The notes below the pieces were generated by a model, which was given only the letters and a program-made list of their open reading frames with translations, made no database searches and was not told the origin of the DNA. The position numbers and the translations under genes were made by a program. A stretch of DNA of 47,732 nt from Pseudoalteromonas prydzensis (lineage in GTDB: Bacteria > Pseudomonadota > Gammaproteobacteria > Enterobacterales > Alteromonadaceae): positions 1 to 47,732 of the forward strand of contig NZ_DRGM01000143.1 in assembly GCF_011050055.1 (NCBI RefSeq), read 5' to 3'. This document shows, one piece after another, positions 44,952-47,732 of this stretch; the stretch's first letter is position 1, and each line of letters opens with the position of its first letter.

Positions 44952-45887
44952 ATGAAAAGCATCGCGCTTTATACTTTAACTGTTTTGATTTGGGGTTCTA
45001 CGTGGCTCGCAATCGAATTTCAACTAGGCGACATTGCCGTTGAAGTATCACTATTTTATCGCTTTAGTTTAGCGGCCATATTAATGTGGATCTGGGTAAC
45101 TGTTAAAAAGTTACCAATGCAGTATAGCCGTCGCGATCATGGTTTTTTCGTATTACTGGCGCTGTGTAACTTTGGCCTAAATTACTTAGTACTGTATTGG
45201 GCGCAAAATTATTTAACGTCTGCCATGGCGTCAATCGCATTTTCAATGTTGCTGCTGATGAATATAGTAAATACCCGCTTATTCTTTGCTAAACCAATAG
45301 CAAAACGAATTTATAGCGGTGCATTAATTGGCGTCGTGGGTATCGTAAGTTTATTCTGGCCACAATTACAGCAGTTCGACTTGAGTAATGGGGCGTTGGT
45401 CGGTTTACTACTTGCCTTAGTCGGTACCTTTGTGGCTTCATTGGGTAATATGGTCAGTGTCCGTAACTCCCAACAACAAATTGGTGTTATGCAAGGCAAT
45501 GCATGGGGCATGCTATACAGCGCGGTTGGGTTGTTATTTTATGTATTAATTACTGATGCTAGCTTGAGCTTATCTGCGCCTGCTAGTTACTGGTATTCAT
45601 TAGTTTATTTATCGGTGTTTGGTACGGTGATCGCATTTGCTTGTTACTTTGCCCTATTGAAAAATATCGGCCCAGAACGTGCCAGCTATGTGATTGTGTT
45701 ATTTCCATTGGTTGCAGTGACTTTAAGTACATTATTTGAAGGTTTTAGTTGGCAAGCCAATACATTTATCGGCTTTAGTTTAGTACTGCTTGGTAATGCC
45801 ATTGTACTAACACCCACAAAAAGAATTAAAGCGTTTATCGAGTCACATAAGGCATCACTTGCCAGTAAACGCTCCATCCCCAGTTAG
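44952..45887 (+). CDS. EamA/DMT-superfamily transporter
   Basis: A 311-residue ten-helix transporter with two EamA repeats. The opening IALYTLTVLIWGSTWLAIEFQLG and FYRFSLAAILMWIWV are the family signature, as are SAMASIAFSMLLLMNIVNTRLFF in repeat one and YSLVYLSVFGTVIAFACYFALLKNIGPERASYVIVLFPLVAVTLSTLFEGF in repeat two. A basic tail (TKRIKAFIESHKASLASKR) ends it. TAGGA precedes the ATG. It is divergent from the MocR gene and probably controlled by it. Such pairs often export amino acids, amines or vitamin B6-related compounds; the substrate here is unknown. Confidence 0.92.
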   Translation: MKSIALYTLTVLIWGSTWLAIEFQLGDIAVEVSLFYRFSLAAILMWIWVTVKKLPMQYSRRDHGFFVLLALCNFGLNYLVLYWAQNYLTSAMASIAFSMLLLMNIVNTRLFFAKPIAKRIYSGALIGVVGIVSLFWPQLQQFDLSNGALVGLLLALVGTFVASLGNMVSVRNSQQQIGVMQGNAWGMLYSAVGLLFYVLITDASLSLSAPASYWYSLVYLSVFGTVIAFACYFALLKNIGPERASYVIVLFPLVAVTLSTLFEGFSWQANTFIGFSLVLLGNAIVLTPTKRIKAFIESHKASLASKRSIPS

Positions 45888-45912
45888 AATGCGTATACAC
45901 GCAACTAACGCC

Positions 45913-45942
45913 AAAAGCGCCTACCTGTTAGGCGCTTTTTTA
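45913..45942 (+). terminator. Terminator after the EamA gene
   Basis: AAAAGCGCCTA (45913-45923) and TAGGCGCTTTT (45929-45939) form an 11-bp stem with a 5-base loop followed by TTTATT. It ends the EamA transcript before the convergent lipid kinase gene. Confidence 0.9.
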
Positions 45943-45963
45943 TTGCGAACTTATTACTTAAAT

Positions 45964-46818
45964 TTAGCACTGCGGTATGCAAAAACGCAGCGCTTGCGAA
46001 TGAATAGTCACGGTGGCAGGCGTCATCCCAACCAGCTCACCATCAGCCTCTATCAGTAAATTAGGGGTATCAATATGCGCAATGGTTAAACGCTGATAAC
46101 TAAGCCCTGTCATATCGTGGTGGTTACGCAGCAATAAGCGTATAAAACTATATAAGTTACCTACTAAACCACCCGCAGCCATACTGTAGCACTCTAAATA
46201 ACCATTATGTAATTGGGCTTTGGGCGCTATCTTCAAACCACCACCAAAATAATGATGATTAGCAAATACAGTAAGCAAATTATGATACCCAACTTGCTGC
46301 CCAGCAAAACGTCCCTCTAGCCAAGTAGCCTGATAAGCCAATAAATGCTTAAAGCCTGCAAAACTATAACCTAACGCGGATAACACTGGCTTGGCTTGTA
46401 ATGCCTGTACCACATGCGCATCAAAACCAACTCCCGCAATATTAATAAAGTAACGGCTATTTATTTGCCCAATATCAATTTTTACTTGGTGATCACTAAA
46501 AATAGCATTACGCCAGGCTGAGTTGCTACAACCAAAGCCACGGGCAAAATCATTGCCTGTTCCCTGTGGCAATAATGCCAATGAGCAATTTAATGCCATC
46601 AATGCGTTAACAGCCAAATGCAAACTGCCATCCCCACCGAGCACAACAACACGCATTTGTGACTGAGCCAAACGAGTTATTTTTTGGCAATCATTGGTAA
46701 AATGGCCTGTTGTGTAAAAAATAGTGTAACTAATTTCGCGTTTTTGACACTGTTGTAACAACCAAGCACAATTTTTTTTATGTTTTTTTTGCGTACTTGG
46801 TTTAATAATTATTAGCAT
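45964..46818 (-). CDS. Diacylglycerol/lipid kinase family protein (YegS-like)
   Basis: A 284-residue lipid kinase of the DAGK_cat family. VVVLGGDGSLHLAVNALM carries the GGDG nucleotide loop, and LLPQGTGNDFARGFG the GTGNDxAR motif. Downstream are YFINIAGVGFDAHVV, NHHYFGGGLKIAPKAQLHNGYLE, and a final LLIEADGELVG with the catalytic Asp region, all as in bacterial DgkB/YegS enzymes. It phosphorylates a diacylglycerol, phosphatidylglycerol or similar lipid at the membrane surface. AGGT with a 7-base spacing precedes the ATG. It is not close to any membrane-lipid gene in the window. Confidence 0.92.
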   Translation of the reverse strand: MLIIIKPSTQKKHKKNCAWLLQQCQKREISYTIFYTTGHFTNDCQKITRLAQSQMRVVVLGGDGSLHLAVNALMALNCSLALLPQGTGNDFARGFGCSNSAWRNAIFSDHQVKIDIGQINSRYFINIAGVGFDAHVVQALQAKPVLSALGYSFAGFKHLLAYQATWLEGRFAGQQVGYHNLLTVFANHHYFGGGLKIAPKAQLHNGYLECYSMAAGGLVGNLYSFIRLLLRNHHDMTGLSYQRLTIAHIDTPNLLIEADGELVGMTPATVTIHSQALRFCIPQC

Positions 46819-47141
46819 CTAGATACCTGCCTATTTAAAAACATGACAATAGACGTTTTCAAAAAATAAACTCATCTGAATAATTAGTCACTTTATTTAT
46901 TACCTAATGCATAAAAATATAAGCGATAGTACAATATTGTATTTGAACAAGGCGGTTAGCCCATTTAAAATTTCATAACCATGCATAACAACCAGCACCC
47001 CCTATCTGAATCATTCCTTAACAAACATCATTCGGATTAGTTATTTTTATCCGACCACCCTAATTTTTATCGTTTTATTTTTGTGCAATTTAAAGTCAAA
47101 ATAGCCGTGTTGTCAAAACAGACATAACCCGGAGCAAAGTA
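46819..47141. other. Intergenic region before the 46-codon small gene
   Basis: No gene was recognised in these 323 bp. TACAATATTGTA (46930-46941) is a perfect 12-base palindrome and TCGGAT/ATCCGA (47032-47054) a 6-bp stem. No convincing sigma-70 promoter was seen; the sequence is strongly AT-rich. Confidence 0.4.
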
Positions 47142-47282
47142 ATGAACCCAGTTAATACTTTAAACGAAAGTGCAGCTACCCATGTTGCCGTAAAACCGAC
47201 CAACCGCAAAGCAAAAATGCTTGCCAGACTTAACCGTTTCGGCAAAAAGCTAGCTCTTGGCGGCGCAGTTCAATACAAGTAA
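47142..47282 (+). CDS. Small basic protein of 46 residues, unrecognised
   Basis: A short open frame with good start signals: GGAG seven bases before the ATG. The first 17 residues are neutral (MNPVNTLNESAATHVAV), then the rest is strongly basic: K18, R22, K23, K25, R29, R32, K35, K36 and K46 against a single Glu. The stretch KAKMLARLNRFGKKLALGG could form a cationic amphipathic helix. No family was recognised. It lies alone between a lipid kinase gene and tRNA-Ser genes, followed by a nested inverted repeat. It may be a membrane-binding or nucleic-acid-binding small protein, or a leader peptide; evidence is limited to the start site and composition. Confidence 0.55.
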   Translation: MNPVNTLNESAATHVAVKPTNRKAKMLARLNRFGKKLALGGAVQYK

Positions 47283-47308
47283 TCACCCAACCATGATTGC
47301 TTTAGCGG

Positions 47309-47366
47309 TGCAGCAAACACCCAACCACTAAATGAAACCACTTATTTAGCTCCCTCGTTTGCTGCA
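47309..47366 (+). terminator. Nested stem-loop after the small gene, possible terminator or sRNA element
   Basis: TGCAGCAAAC (47309-47318) is perfectly inverted at 47357-47366, enclosing a smaller CTAAAT/ATTTAG stem (47328-47333, 47344-47349). It starts 27 bp after the small gene. A long A/T run with TTTTTTT follows about 30 bp later. Confidence 0.5.
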
Positions 47367-47493
47367 ACCCCTTCTTTAAACTCCCTAAAAACCCTTTTTT
47401 TATAAAAAAAACCACTTTTTAGAACAAAAAAACAGCAAACGATCTTTTTCCTATTTACACACCCCAATCACCTGCGTATTATTCCCTCCCAAC

Positions 47494-47584
47494 GGAGAGA
47501 TGGCAGAGTGGTCGAATGCACCGGTCTTGAAAACCGGCAGGGGTTTATAGCCCCTCTAGGGTTCAAATCCCTATCTCTCCACCA
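47494..47584 (+). tRNA. tRNA-Ser (anticodon TGA)
   Basis: A complete serine tRNA with acceptor GGAGAGA pairing with TCTCTCC, D-arm GGCAGAGTGGTC, anticodon stem CCGGTCTTGAAAACCGG with TGA in loop CTTGAAA, a long type-II variable arm (AGGGG...CCCCTCT) and T-arm TAGGGTTCAAATCCCTA. CCA is encoded. It reads UCA and related serine codons. Confidence 0.95.
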
Positions 47585-47635
47585 TTATTACGTTTTGGTG
47601 GTTCACTCGATTATCAAAATGACAGTTTATGCGCC

Positions 47636-47728
47636 GGAGAGGTGGCCGAGTGGCCGAAGGCGCTCCCCTGCTAAGGGAGTATAGGGTTTGTAGCTCTATC
47701 GAGGGTTCGAATCCCTCCTTCTCCGCCA
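47636..47728 (+). tRNA. tRNA-Ser (anticodon GCT)
   Basis: A second serine tRNA 51 bp after the first. Acceptor GGAGAGG pairs with CTTCTCC (one G-T), anticodon stem CTCCC/GGGAG with GCT in loop CTGCTAA, a long variable arm, T-arm GAGGGTTCGAATCCCTC, discriminator G and encoded CCA. It reads AGC and AGU. Confidence 0.95.
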
Positions 47729-47732
47729 TTTA

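Noticed and set aside
1..47732. CRISPR array, prophage or complete IS element
   Set aside because: No regularly spaced repeats, phage structural genes or transposase were recognised; XerC is in its housekeeping context.

Overview
The window looks like chromosomal DNA of a marine gammaproteobacterium of the Pseudoalteromonas / Alteromonadales type. This is inferred from moderate-to-low GC, the cyaY / lptM / dapF / xerC neighbourhood typical of Gammaproteobacteria, a HemD-HemX fusion, a GlyGly-CTERM subtilase, tetrahydromonapterin genes and many exported hydrolases. No prophage, complete IS element, CRISPR array or plasmid functions were seen. Genes are dense and mostly housekeeping, with short intergenic gaps, many ATGA overlaps and several hairpin terminators between convergent genes.

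Region 1 (1-5558, minus strand) carries iron and tetrapyrrole metabolism: cyaY, a serine esterase, a DUF2914 membrane protein, hemC, a fused hemD-hemX and the start of hemY. Region 2 (5707-11859, plus strand) is the lptM-lysA-dapF-DUF484-xerC-HAD phosphatase cluster, followed by a membrane-anchored retropepsin-like protease and a HopJ-family protein. It covers lysine and cell-wall precursor supply and chromosome dimer resolution. Region 3 (11852-16000) holds a GNAT gene and a DUF6482 gene broken by a roughly 260-bp MITE-like element. It continues with an RluF-type pseudouridine synthase, a BlaI-type repressor plus M56 peptidase/TonB operon behind two TACA-N2-TGTA operators, and a MAPEG protein gene.

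Region 4 (16048-24929) holds an EamA transporter, a SugE/Gdx exporter coupled to a GNAT-nitrilase fusion, a penicillin-acylase-family enzyme and a large hybrid histidine kinase. Region 5 (24967-28337) holds yceH, nadE and the folM-folE-folX operon for tetrahydromonapterin. Region 6 (28334-35797, minus) carries YqaA and DUF4870 membrane proteins, a lipoprotein oligopeptidase B-like S9 peptidase and a 1349-residue subtilase with a GlyGly-CTERM anchor.

Region 7 (36037-47732) contains a DUF2721 protein, a convergent cytochrome c'/cytochrome b pair, azlCD, a YqhD-type aldehyde reductase divergent from a LysR gene, glutathione peroxidase, a small PA3496-like protein and a YggN-family protein. It ends with a MocR regulator divergent from an EamA transporter across a strong palindrome, a YegS-like lipid kinase, an unannotated 46-codon basic small protein with a structured downstream region, and two tRNA-Ser genes.

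The items most worth a second look are the MITE insertion, the BlaI/M56-TonB operon with its twin operators, the exporter/GNAT-nitrilase pair, the 46-aa small gene and its 3' structure, and the MocR/EamA divergon. I did not find a clearly new multi-gene system; these are local leads.
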